Shown piece after piece: positions 45,286 to 53,770 of a stretch of DNA of 64,000 nt (within the stretch, counting starts at the first letter, position 1; each line of letters opens with the position of its first letter). The translations under genes and the position numbers were made by a program. Source of the stretch: Marinobacter confluentis (GTDB lineage: Bacteria; Pseudomonadota; Gammaproteobacteria; Pseudomonadales; Oleiphilaceae); NCBI RefSeq assembly GCF_004785685.1, contig NZ_SRPF01000001.1:186001-250000 (forward strand). Reading direction: 5' to 3'. The notes below the pieces were generated by a model, which was given only the letters and a program-made list of their open reading frames with translations, was not told where the DNA came from and made no database searches.

Positions 45286-45518
45286 GCCAGCGCCTCCCAG
45301 TCATCTTCGGCAACCGGCTCGGTCGGATTCTTGAATTCCAGAACGCTCCCACGCAAGCGCTCAAGAGGTGTCCGCTTATCACTCCGGTAGCGTCGAATTT
45401 CTACTGTTGGCTGACCGCGATCCGTAACCACCACCGACTCTCCAGAGGTCTCAACCTTTCGGAAATACTCAAGTGCTTTCGCCTTGAATTGGGATTTTGT
45501 TATCTGCTGCTGGTTCAT
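45282..45518 (-). CDS. Phd/YefM-type antitoxin
   Basis: Antitoxin of 78 residues that would neutralise the PIN toxin and repress the operon. The Phd fold reads ITKSQFKAKALEYFRKVE, SVVVTDRGQPTVEIRRY, followed by a disordered acidic C-terminus for toxin binding. The ATG at 45518 (MNQQQITK) fits the family start; an upstream ATG at 45548 adds ten residues. The toxin starts 3 nt before its end. The upstream repeats make autoregulation likely. Confidence 0.88.
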   Translation of the reverse strand: MNQQQITKSQFKAKALEYFRKVETSGESVVVTDRGQPTVEIRRYRSDKRTPLERLRGSVLEFKNPTEPVAEDDWEALA

Positions 45519-45526
45519 ACGTACAC

Positions 45527-45578
45527 CATAGTCATTGGGCATAGTCATAACTGTAAACCATTGAAATGACTATCGCAA
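45527..45578 (-). promoter_or_regulatory. Promoter and operator repeats of the toxin-antitoxin pair
   Basis: On the minus strand TTGCGA (45573-45578) and TACAGT (45550-45555) are 17 nt apart. CATAGTCAT occurs twice as a direct repeat (45527-45535 and 45540-45548), and an inverted ATGACTAT copy is at 45566-45573, overlapping the promoter. This is the layout expected for antitoxin autoregulation. The weak -10 is a limitation. Confidence 0.6.
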
Positions 45579-45690
45579 GTGGTCATTTGTCCTGAGGGGC
45601 GTCGAGCCGCGCTTGCTTGGCGCCGCGCCGTCTGCCTGGTAGCCTGACAAATCACCTATCCAATAAGAAGTAGCCGTAGGGAAACAATAA

Positions 45691-48600
45691 ATGAAGGATA
45701 CGCTGGCCTACTACGACAGCAATGCTAATGCATTTGTAGATTCAACGTTTGAGGTCAGCATGGATGAGTTATATCAGGAGTTCCTTCCGCAAGTTATCGA
45801 CGGCGGGCACATTCTGGATGCCGGCTGTGGTTCTGGTCGGGACGCCTTGTTTTTTGCGCAGTGCGGCTACCGAGTTTCCGCTTTCGATGGCTCAAAAGCC
45901 GTTGCCAATCTCGCCCGCCAAAAGACCGGTTTGAAAGTTCAGCACCGGTCTTTCGAAGATATCAATGAATCCAACACCTACGATGCAGTATGGGCCTGCG
46001 CCAGTCTTCTGCATCTGCCTGCAGCCGATGTGCCTGGGGCCATCAGCCGGTTGTGGAAGGCTTTGAAACCGGACGGTCTTCTCTACGTGAGCTTTAAGGT
46101 CGGATCAGGTGAGCGAGTGGATAAGGGGCGTCATTTTACAGATGCGAATGAATTGATTGCCAAGGAATGGGTTGAAGGCCTTCCCGAAACTGAAGCATGT
46201 CGAATGTGGCGCACGGATGACCAGCGGCCGGAGAGGAAAGAGCAGTGGTTGAATATCCTTCTGAGCAAGTCCTCGGTTGCACATGAAAAGTTGACTACAG
46301 GCGGTAAAGAGCATCACTTTCTGCCAAAACTATGTAAGGCGATTAAGGCCGCCGATCACGTGGACATGGCGGTTGCCTTTGTAAAAACTACTGGCCTGAA
46401 CCTTCTCTTCCCGGATCTGGTGAACGCCCTGCAAAGAGAGCCAGATCCGGCCCGCATTCGCATTCTCACCAGTGATTACCTGGACATCACCGACCCAGAA
46501 GCACTTCGAAAGCTTGTCCTGCTGCACGATCATGGCGCCCGAGTAAAAATCTATCAGAGCAAAAGCAGCAGCTTTCACCTGAAGGCCTATCTTTTTGCCG
46601 GGTACGCCGAAAATCATCAAATGTGGGGTAGAGCGTTCATTGGCTCCAGCAATATCAGCCGGCAGGCGCTTCAGGATGGTCTGGAATGGAATTACCAGGT
46701 GGATTATCCGCCAGATTCTGGCTATCTGGAGGCTGCAGGTCGGTTTGAAGAACTTTTCCAGCATAAAAATGTTGTGGATCTCAATGATCAATGGATTGAT
46801 GATTACGAGAAACGCCGAAAGCCGCCGGAACAGGCGATAGAACCGGGGAGTGAGGAAAAAGAGGAAGTCCCGACTGCTAATGATGTTCAGGCGGAAGCGC
46901 TGGAGGCTTTGGCTCGAACTCGTCAGGATGGTTACCGCAGAGGGCTGGTTGTGCTTGCGACGGGGCTTGGTAAGACTTGGCTGTCAGCCTTTGATGCAGT
47001 GCAAATGGGTGCAAGGCGAATACTTTTCGTTGCTCATCGGGAGGAAATTCTCTACCAGGCCGCTGAGACTTACTTGCGAATCAAGCCCAATAGTCGCGTT
47101 GGTTTTTATATGGGAAAACAGCGGGACCGAACCGTCGATATCCTCTGCGCCTCCGTTCAGACGCTGGGCAAAGAAACACACCTGGAACGTTTTAGCCCGC
47201 AGCATTTCGACTATATTGTGGTTGATGAATTCCATCACGCTGCAGCGCCGGTTTATCATCGGCTTTTAAGTTATTTTGCGCCGCAATTCCTGCTGGGGCT
47301 AACTGCTACGCCCGACCGCACAGATCGATCCGATATTCTCTCTTTGTGTGACGACAACCTGGTCTTCGAGTACCCATTATTTGATGGCGTTAAGGGCGAC
47401 TTTCTGGTGCCGTTTCATTACTACGGCATCTACGATGAGAGTGTTGATTATTCCGAAATCCCCTGGCGCAACGGAAAGTTTGATCCCAACTTACTGGCGA
47501 ACAAGCTGGCGACCTTTGGGCGAGCCAGGCACGCACTTAAAATTTGGGGCCAGCATAAGCAAAGCCGAACCCTGGCATTCTGTGTGTCACGGCTGCACGC
47601 GGACTTCATGGCGGACCAGTTTGCAAAACAAGGAGTCAGTGCTGCCGCTGTGCACGGTGAGTCTGAGATGTCTCGCGGCGAGGCACTGGAACGTTTGCAA
47701 AATGGACAGCTGGAAGTGGTTTTTTCTGTCGATCTCTTCAACGAGGGTGTCGACTTACCTGCTATCGATACAGTTCTCTTGTTGCGCCCCACGGAATCAA
47801 AGATTTTGTTTCTTCAGCAAATCGGTCGGGGTCTCCGGAAGAGCCCAGTAACTGAAAAGAACAAACTGGTTATTCTGGATTTCGTGGGTAACCACCATAG
47901 CTTTCTGCACAAACCCCAGGCGCTGATAGGCCAGGCGATGAACCATCGACAACTGGCTGAATTTGGCCGTAAAGCTGAGAAAAACCAACTGAACTTGCCT
48001 GATGGCTGCTTCATCAATTACGACCTGGAAGTCATCGAATTTCTTAAAGGCCTGGACCAAAAAGGCGCTGAAAAAGACTATCAAGCCCTAAAAGATACCT
48101 TGGGCCGCCGTCCTACACTGACAGAGTACTTTCACTTTGGTGCAAGTATTAGCAAAACCCGAAAGCAGCACGGTGGCTGGTTCGGACTCGTTCGTGACAT
48201 GGATGATCTCACTGAACTTGAGGCCGAACTCCTAGCCAGTCAGGACAATTTTTTAATGGAAGTAGAGACCACTTCCATGACCAAGTCATTCAAGATGATT
48301 TTGCTGGATGCTTTCCAGCAGTTGGATGGCTGGCGGGAACCTCCCACACTTGCAGAATTAGCACAAACGTCCTGGCAGACATTGAAGCGCAGGCCGAAGC
48401 TCTATCAGGAAGTTGCCGATTCGGTAAAGAAGGTTGATGGCTTATCACCCCAGTGGCAGCAATACTGGAAAAAGAACCCCGTCGATCACTGGACCAACAA
48501 GTCGCCCGCTGTTTTTCAGATTGAGAATGACAAGTTTAAGCCGACCCTTTCATTGAGATCTGATCAGGTCGAGACGTTTGAGGAGATGGTGCGGGAACTG

Positions 48601-49551
48601 ATTGATTATCGTCTGGCTTCTTATGAGGCCCGCCAGTCTGCCAAAGAACTCTCGGTGCCGTCTGGAGAAAACGTCGCTCCAATCATTCCCTCCGGAACAG
48701 AATTACCCTATTTCCCGACCCTGAAAATTGCCTGCGGCCATTTCAGAAACAGCCAGGCGGAGGAGCCGGAATATCGGTCGATCGGGATGGGGCATGGGCG
48801 AATCAAGCCGAACCGTCATTTTATTGCTCGAGCTTCTGGTGACTCCATGAACGGTGGCAAAAACCCGGTTCTTGACGGCGACTATCTGTTGCTTGAACAG
48901 ATCAGCCCTGAACAGGCGGGTTCCATCACAGGCAAAACGCTTGCGATTGAAAGGTTAGACGAGGCTGGTGACACTCAGTATCTTCTCAGGACGGTGCGCA
49001 AGTCCGGTGGCGGTGAATACATACTCGAAGCCGCGAATCCTAACTACGACGATATTGTGGTTACTCCGGAACTAAGCGATCAGTTTCGAACGTTTGCTCG
49101 TTTGGATGGAATTGTAGATCCATTGGAAATGGCGCTGGGCAAGGATATCCCGAGAGAAGAGATCCCTGAATTATTCGGCGCAACTTTCAATCCCGGCAAC
49201 TGGCAAAGTGGCCACGTATTTCTGAAGGATGCAGCCGCTCATATTCTTTTGGTAACACTGAACAAACAAGGGAAAAGCGCCGACCATCGTTACGTAGACC
49301 ATTGGATCGACGACCATACGTTTCATTGGCAGAGTCAGAACTCCACAACACCCCAGAGTAAGCGAGGGAGAGAATTAATTAACCACAAAAACCTTGGGCT
49401 CACCGTCCACCTATTTGTGCGTGAGAACAAACTTCGCAACGGTAAGGCTGCTCCATTCACTTACTTCGGCCCGGTTGATTATCAAAGCCACGATGGGAGT
49501 GAGCCAATGAGCGTGGTATTCAAGTTAAGTTCAAAGGAATCGGCATTGTAA
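45691..49551 (+). CDS. Fused methyltransferase, HKD nuclease, SF2 helicase, S24 peptidase-like and DUF3427-type protein
   Basis: Single protein of 1286 residues joining five parts. Residues about 1-200 are a class I SAM methyltransferase (motif I ILDAGCGSGRD, 41-51) resembling small-molecule or TehB-type enzymes. About 205-385 is an HKD/PLD-type nuclease (H296-x-K298, GSSNIS 318-323). About 405-770 is an SF2 helicase: Walker A ATGLGKT 423-429, DEFHH 512-516, TAT 538-540, QIGRGLR 710-716. About 1010-1130 is an S24/LexA-like domain with S1052 (ASGDSM) and a late basic pair R1103-K1104. The end, about 1140-1286, matches DUF3427-type tails (FTYFGPVDY). Its codons look more AT-rich than the neighbours. 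The role is unproven; defence against foreign DNA is likely. Confidence 0.88.
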   Translation: MKDTLAYYDSNANAFVDSTFEVSMDELYQEFLPQVIDGGHILDAGCGSGRDALFFAQCGYRVSAFDGSKAVANLARQKTGLKVQHRSFEDINESNTYDAVWACASLLHLPAADVPGAISRLWKALKPDGLLYVSFKVGSGERVDKGRHFTDANELIAKEWVEGLPETEACRMWRTDDQRPERKEQWLNILLSKSSVAHEKLTTGGKEHHFLPKLCKAIKAADHVDMAVAFVKTTGLNLLFPDLVNALQREPDPARIRILTSDYLDITDPEALRKLVLLHDHGARVKIYQSKSSSFHLKAYLFAGYAENHQMWGRAFIGSSNISRQALQDGLEWNYQVDYPPDSGYLEAAGRFEELFQHKNVVDLNDQWIDDYEKRRKPPEQAIEPGSEEKEEVPTANDVQAEALEALARTRQDGYRRGLVVLATGLGKTWLSAFDAVQMGARRILFVAHREEILYQAAETYLRIKPNSRVGFYMGKQRDRTVDILCASVQTLGKETHLERFSPQHFDYIVVDEFHHAAAPVYHRLLSYFAPQFLLGLTATPDRTDRSDILSLCDDNLVFEYPLFDGVKGDFLVPFHYYGIYDESVDYSEIPWRNGKFDPNLLANKLATFGRARHALKIWGQHKQSRTLAFCVSRLHADFMADQFAKQGVSAAAVHGESEMSRGEALERLQNGQLEVVFSVDLFNEGVDLPAIDTVLLLRPTESKILFLQQIGRGLRKSPVTEKNKLVILDFVGNHHSFLHKPQALIGQAMNHRQLAEFGRKAEKNQLNLPDGCFINYDLEVIEFLKGLDQKGAEKDYQALKDTLGRRPTLTEYFHFGASISKTRKQHGGWFGLVRDMDDLTELEAELLASQDNFLMEVETTSMTKSFKMILLDAFQQLDGWREPPTLAELAQTSWQTLKRRPKLYQEVADSVKKVDGLSPQWQQYWKKNPVDHWTNKSPAVFQIENDKFKPTLSLRSDQVETFEEMVRELIDYRLASYEARQSAKELSVPSGENVAPIIPSGTELPYFPTLKIACGHFRNSQAEEPEYRSIGMGHGRIKPNRHFIARASGDSMNGGKNPVLDGDYLLLEQISPEQAGSITGKTLAIERLDEAGDTQYLLRTVRKSGGGEYILEAANPNYDDIVVTPELSDQFRTFARLDGIVDPLEMALGKDIPREEIPELFGATFNPGNWQSGHVFLKDAAAHILLVTLNKQGKSADHRYVDHWIDDHTFHWQSQNSTTPQSKRGRELINHKNLGLTVHLFVRENKLRNGKAAPFTYFGPVDYQSHDGSEPMSVVFKLSSKESAL

Positions 49552-49773
49552 ATGACGCATCTCACCCGCCTGCGGCTGGAAGTTGTTAAGGCGACTGAGT
49601 CGTCGGCGGGTGCAAAGTTCCCGATGGCAGTCAAGCTTACCTCGGATGATTTCCGCAAGGTCGGATTCACCCTGGAAAAGTTTGTTCGTGTGGTTTCCTG
49701 GTTTATGCCTAGAAGACTCGCCAAGTCTGCTCCCTATGTTTGGAGAAGAGTTCGCGAGCAAATGAATGCATAG
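49552..49773 (+). pseudogene. Decayed fragment of an NADH:flavin oxidoreductase (Old Yellow Enzyme family)
   Basis: A 73-codon open frame begins right after the giant protein's stop. Codons at 49564-49701 match 54383-54520 of the intact oxidoreductase downstream over 46 codons (shared LEVVKAT, FP.AVKL, SDDFRK.GFTL, VVSW), with many silent and coding differences. Upstream enzyme domains are missing, and after VVSW the frame ends in unrelated sequence. The ATG is probably fortuitous. It is read as a remnant, possibly left when the accessory gene entered. Not a recent duplicate. Confidence 0.8.
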
Positions 49774-49795
49774 TTCTCAACCCTAATGGCGACCT

Positions 49796-50614
49796 TTATT
49801 TTAAAAGCGCTCGTTGCACAGAGTGGGGCATGAACCGTGTAACAAACGCGGCCATGTAAGTCTGTGGCGTGACCAGATACCGTGGCTTGGGCCGCGCCGC
49901 TTCGGCAGCCCGGTAGATCTTTTTGGCGACGTCCGATGCACTGGCTGTAAACGGCTTTATTCTGGCGCCAGGCGCCATTGCCGCTTCCATGGCTTTGTAT
50001 TTTTCCTGATGGGCCGCGCTTCCCCGGTTAATGACGGGCTGCAAAGCGGCCAGGGCATGTTCCCTGAACTTTGTTGCTACCGGCCCCGGCAGCACCAGCG
50101 AGACACTTTCCAGGCTTCGGCTGCCCTGCTCATCAAACCAGAAGCTGTCATGAGCCGCGTTCATTGCGGACTTTGTGGCACAGTAAGCGCCTTTCATTGC
50201 CTGCGGCACCATGGATAACACCGAGCTTACCGCAATGATTCGCAACGGCACGCCCTTTTCTTCGCATAGCTGCAAACAGACCGAGGCCAGCTTGATGGGG
50301 CCGAATACGTGGGTACTGAACTGCGTTTGCCACATGGGTTCGGACAGGTCCCGTAGTGCCCCGAACTGGCCGTAACCGGAGTTGTTGACCAGCACCACCC
50401 GTTCAGCCCCGGCGAACTCGGCTTCCAGTTTGCTCGCAAGCCCTTCGATCTGTTCAAACGATTCCAGATCCAGGGCCAGTTCAAGCACGGCGGAGTCAAT
50501 CCCGCTGGGTTGCCGGGAAAGGGCGATTACCCGGTAGCCTTCACGGGCAAACAGGGCGCAGGTTTCCAGGCCAATGCCAGCGCTGGCGCCGGTGATCAGG
50601 GCGAGTTTTGTCAT
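49796..50614 (-). CDS. Short-chain dehydrogenase/reductase
   Basis: NAD(P)-dependent oxidoreductase, 272 residues. The cofactor motif is TGASAGIG (about residues 8-15), then VNNSGYG in place of NNAG, SSVLSM with the catalytic Ser and YCATKSAM with the catalytic Tyr-Lys. GAGG precedes the ATG. It is next to, and co-oriented with, a Gfo/Idh/MocA oxidoreductase gene whose stop is 12 nt upstream of this gene's start, so they may share a transcript. The substrate is unknown. Confidence 0.88.
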   Translation of the reverse strand: MTKLALITGASAGIGLETCALFAREGYRVIALSRQPSGIDSAVLELALDLESFEQIEGLASKLEAEFAGAERVVLVNNSGYGQFGALRDLSEPMWQTQFSTHVFGPIKLASVCLQLCEEKGVPLRIIAVSSVLSMVPQAMKGAYCATKSAMNAAHDSFWFDEQGSRSLESVSLVLPGPVATKFREHALAALQPVINRGSAAHQEKYKAMEAAMAPGARIKPFTASASDVAKKIYRAAEAARPKPRYLVTPQTYMAAFVTRFMPHSVQRALLK

Positions 50615-50626
50615 GCTTAGCTGGCC

Positions 50627-51673
50627 TCAGAGTTGAATAACGGCGCCGTCCGATTCCGCCGATTCGAAAAGCGCTGACATCACACGATGACACGCCAGGC
50701 TGCGCTTCGGCCATTGGGCGTCCAGCTTGCCGGTGAGGATGATGTTTGAGAATTTTTCCACCAGCTTTACCACGTGGTCACAGGGCTCGACTTCCTGTTC
50801 TGTGTCTTTGCCGTCGGCATCCCCCAGTATGTAGCGGGAGCTGCCGGTGAAGCGTTCGCCGTAGGCGGCGAAGTTGCCGCTTCGCCCCTGGCCACCCACC
50901 AGGTCGTCAATCTTGATAAGGCCGGCGTCGCCAACCGTTTCTACCTGCGAGCGGTGGGCCAGTTCGCAGCCGGCATCAAAGGTCGCCATGCGGCCGCCGG
51001 AGAACCAGAGGGTGCCCCCGCAGGCGGTGATGGTATCGATGGAGTTTTTGGAGACGGACGTCATCTGGACTTTTTCGGGCAGTTCGTAGCCGAAGCTCCA
51101 GAGGATGGCGTTGATGGGGTACCAGCCCTGATCACCAAAGCAGCCCATGGGTTCCCGGGATTTGTCGGTACGGCCGTTGCCGCCTTCGTACCACTCTTTG
51201 GAAGGCGCCTTGAAGGTAAATGCGCTGGTGACGCGCCTGACCTGGCCAATATCACCGTTGGCGATGCGCTTTTCAATGTCTTGGGTGCGCGTGCTGTGTA
51301 CCCACATGGTGCCATCCATAAACTGGACGCCGTTTTCGTTGCAGACTTCAACGGCCTCTTCAATGCCGTCGGCCAGAGGTTTCTCGGCGTAGACATGCTT
51401 GCCTGCGCGGGCCGCCTTCTTGATCCATTCGTTACGCAACGCGGTGGGCACGGGCAGGTAGACTGCATCGATGCTGTCATCCGCCAGAAGTTCCTCGTAA
51501 GAGCCAAACGCCTGGGGCACCCTGTGTTCTTTTGCCCAGGCCTCGGCCTTGTCGAGGGAGCGGCTGGCGACGGCGGCGGCTTCTGCGTTTTCCGCATCGT
51601 GCATTCCGGCCACAACCTTGGTGGCGATTTCCGCGGTGCCGATAATGCCCCAGCGAACTTTGCGATTTTCCAT
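50627..51673 (-). CDS. Gfo/Idh/MocA-family oxidoreductase
   Basis: NAD(P)-dependent oxidoreductase of 348 residues. The N-terminal Rossmann fold reads WGIIGTAEIATKVVAGM (about 8-24); the catalytic lysine is in GKHVYAEKPLADG (family pattern EKP), and the C-terminal sheet domain follows. These enzymes act on sugars, inositol or trans-dihydrodiols. The ATG at 51673 (MENRKVRW) is used because AGAGG precedes it and the long upstream frame is unlikely. It is divergent from a GGCT-like gene across about 90 bp. Confidence 0.88.
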   Translation of the reverse strand: MENRKVRWGIIGTAEIATKVVAGMHDAENAEAAAVASRSLDKAEAWAKEHRVPQAFGSYEELLADDSIDAVYLPVPTALRNEWIKKAARAGKHVYAEKPLADGIEEAVEVCNENGVQFMDGTMWVHSTRTQDIEKRIANGDIGQVRRVTSAFTFKAPSKEWYEGGNGRTDKSREPMGCFGDQGWYPINAILWSFGYELPEKVQMTSVSKNSIDTITACGGTLWFSGGRMATFDAGCELAHRSQVETVGDAGLIKIDDLVGGQGRSGNFAAYGERFTGSSRYILGDADGKDTEQEVEPCDHVVKLVEKFSNIILTGKLDAQWPKRSLACHRVMSALFESAESDGAVIQL

Positions 51674-51763
51674 GGTGGCTGTCCTCTCGTTCAATGAGCG
51701 TTTGATAGCGATCCGATAATGTAGATTGCCTGAACCTACCATTGAAAGTGTTAGAATTGGTGC

Positions 51764-52126
51764 ATGACACAAAGAGTCGCCGTCTATGGCACCCTCAAAC
51801 AAGGCCAGTCCAACCACCATATCCTGGCCGACTCGCCCCTGGTTGGCCGCTGCCAGTTAAAGCAGATAACCCTTTACGATATCGGCCCTTATCCGGGTGC
51901 GAAGCTGCGTTCCAGCGGCGGCATTGATATCGAAGTCTATGACGTGACAGATGAAATCTTCGCCGCTCTGGATGAGCTTGAGGGCTATATTCCCCACGCG
52001 CCGAAGACCGGTCATTATGATCGTTGTCGGCTTGAAACGCCTTTCGGGCTGGTCTGGGTGTATGTGTACAACTTGGATGTGTCCGGGCTTCGGGAGATTC
52101 GTTGTGGTGGATGGGTGGCTCGCTAA
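51764..52126 (+). CDS. Gamma-glutamylcyclotransferase-like (AIG2/YtfP) protein
   Basis: Small barrel-fold protein of 120 residues. It has VAVYGTLKQGQSNH at the start (glycine-rich loop) and a DELEGYIPH segment with the catalytic Glu. This is the GGCT/AIG2 fold of bacterial YtfP proteins, whose substrate is mostly undefined; some open gamma-glutamyl peptides or repair amines. Its end overlaps the convergent hipA by 4 nt. The family call is good; the activity is not. Confidence 0.82.
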   Translation: MTQRVAVYGTLKQGQSNHHILADSPLVGRCQLKQITLYDIGPYPGAKLRSSGGIDIEVYDVTDEIFAALDELEGYIPHAPKTGHYDRCRLETPFGLVWVYVYNLDVSGLREIRCGGWVAR

Positions 52127-53364
52127 GCCGGGAGGCGGAAGGCGGGTGCCATGATCGTTTGTTCACTGCGGCTGATTCCCAGTTCGCGTGCCAGTTCTTC
52201 CCACCCCGCAATGCTCTCCCGAACTTCGCCCAGAATGGCCTCGGCTTCAGTTTGCTCTAATTGGAAAAAATCTATTACGGAAAGGGCTAGGTCAAAGTCG
52301 AGACTGTTGTCATCATCCGTTATGTTCAGGTGTAGCCCCTGAGCCGGTGTTACCGGATTGATGTCGTAGGCGGGGGACAGAACCCAGCCTCCATCCTGGA
52401 ACAGGAACCCGTGATTGCGCAGGTGGTCGTCAGTATTCGATACGGCAATGTTGAACACTAGCCTACGCCAGAGCTGTGCCAGATCACTCTTGGTGTTGGC
52501 ACCATGATCCGTCAGGAACTGGGCGAGCTCAAGGTAACTGGCATCGTAGTCGCCATCGTAATAGCCCAGTTGCGTTAATGCGGAGGTGAAATGCAGGCGA
52601 CGCTGTGTTGCCCGATCAAAACGCTTGGTCAGAAAGGTATGATGATGGCCATTGAATCGTTCCACCCGGCATTGGGCCATCTCGATGCCAGCATTCCGGG
52701 CCAGCTGATAAGCCAGGTATTCCCAGGCTGCGATGTTGTAATCATCGTAGCGGCTCGGGAACTTGGCGATCCAAAGCTCGTTATTGTCGTCGACAACGCT
52801 GGCCTTGGGCCGAGCGCCACCTAATGACGACCCTGGCGACATCAACATCGTCAGCCATTTCAGGTAATCCGGGTCTTCACTTTGGTTGGCCTCTATCTGC
52901 TGGGCTGCAAATTCGAGCTCTCTCAATGATGCCATGGGTGGGGCAGCGAGGCGGTCGTCATTGTCCAGAAACTCACCGTCTTGGGATTCTTTGAAACGCA
53001 GAGCTCCCTGGCGATATAAATCGTGGACACCGAGTAAATAATCGATCTCATTCAATACTCTCGGGCGCCTGTCTTCCTGGCGAGCCACAACCGCCTCACG
53101 ACGCTTCATCAGAAGCCTGCCCCAGCGGTCCGGACATGAGTCGAGGAAGATGCGGAAGTTCCGGGAATCGGCATTGTGTTGTTCACCGGAAAATAGCTCC
53201 AGGTCAGGATCTATCTTTTGAGCGTAGGGCGATTGCAGCCAGTCGTTATCGTAGGTGAAACTGAAGTGTTCCCGGTTTTTTGCCATGGCGGAGCGTAGGA
53301 CACCGACAAGCGTCGGTTGTTCGAGTGGTGGCCAATCTGCATAAACGTAGATTTCTTTGTTCAT
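52123..53364 (-). CDS. hipA: HipA-family serine/threonine kinase toxin
   Basis: Type II toxin kinase, 413 residues, close to E. coli HipA (440). The N-terminal couple_hipA-like part reads WPPLEQPTLVGVL; the kinase core has LGGARPKASV (nucleotide loop), the catalytic NIAVSNTDDHLRNHGFL with the HRD-like Asp-Asn, and SPAYDINP (DFG-equivalent). In known systems it phosphorylates glutamyl-tRNA synthetase or similar targets and promotes persistence. It overlaps hipB (ATGA) by 4 nt and would be held by it. Confidence 0.9.
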   Translation of the reverse strand: MNKEIYVYADWPPLEQPTLVGVLRSAMAKNREHFSFTYDNDWLQSPYAQKIDPDLELFSGEQHNADSRNFRIFLDSCPDRWGRLLMKRREAVVARQEDRRPRVLNEIDYLLGVHDLYRQGALRFKESQDGEFLDNDDRLAAPPMASLRELEFAAQQIEANQSEDPDYLKWLTMLMSPGSSLGGARPKASVVDDNNELWIAKFPSRYDDYNIAAWEYLAYQLARNAGIEMAQCRVERFNGHHHTFLTKRFDRATQRRLHFTSALTQLGYYDGDYDASYLELAQFLTDHGANTKSDLAQLWRRLVFNIAVSNTDDHLRNHGFLFQDGGWVLSPAYDINPVTPAQGLHLNITDDDNSLDFDLALSVIDFFQLEQTEAEAILGEVRESIAGWEELARELGISRSEQTIMAPAFRLPA

Positions 53365-53690
53365 CCCTGTTTGCTCATCAGTTTGATGTCCTGAAGTTTC
53401 CTGCCGAGTTGATCGTCATTGGCTACTTTTGTGAGATCATCGACTAATCCCAGAACGCTCAGAACGGCAACGTAATGACCAATAGAGACAGTGCCGTCAC
53501 CCCGTTCAATTTTGCGGATGGTCAGCCGGCTTAAACCTGTGCGCTCTGATATCAGAGTCTGGGTGTAATTGCGGCGTTTGCGCGCAAGTTTGATGTTTTC
53601 GCCGAGCTGGGTGAGCGCTTTCTGGTTCTTCGGAAAGATCACCGGGCTTCGTTTGGATTTCTGAGCTGAATTGGTCACTATGGTTGCCAT
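53361..53690 (-). CDS. hipB: HipB-type XRE antitoxin
   Basis: DNA-binding antitoxin, 109 residues. An N-terminal basic arm (about 1-25) precedes an XRE helix-turn-helix (about 30-85: IKLARKRRNYTQTLISERTGLSRLTIRKIERG is the core, with TLISERTGLSRLTIRKIE as the helix pair). A short C-terminus follows. It is translationally coupled to hipA and likely represses the operon through the AT-rich palindrome just upstream. The unit is divergent from an oxidoreductase gene across 80 bp. Confidence 0.88.
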   Translation of the reverse strand: MATIVTNSAQKSKRSPVIFPKNQKALTQLGENIKLARKRRNYTQTLISERTGLSRLTIRKIERGDGTVSIGHYVAVLSVLGLVDDLTKVANDDQLGRKLQDIKLMSKQG

Positions 53691-53691
53691 A

Positions 53692-53710
53692 ATTTATCTA
53701 ATTGGTAAAT
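53692..53710. promoter_or_regulatory. Imperfect palindrome, likely HipB operator
   Basis: ATTTATCTAATTGGTAAAT is an imperfect inverted repeat (outer five bases on each side match) immediately upstream of the hipB ATG and next to TATATT on the minus strand, which could be the -10. Its position fits a HipB operator. It is not a match to the E. coli operator sequence. Confidence 0.45.
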
Positions 53711-53770
53711 ATAGTGATCAATAAATGGCAGTAACGCAACCCAAAAATCAACAACCATCAGGATAACCCC

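Noticed and set aside
45691..46290. DNA methyltransferase domain in the giant protein
   Set aside because: No NPPY/DPPY or PC motif; motif I and the following CASLLHL resemble small-molecule methyltransferases.
45691..49551. DISARM or Type I/III restriction system
   Set aside because: No DrmA/DrmB (DUF1998), specificity subunit or separate methylase; only the ingredient types are similar.
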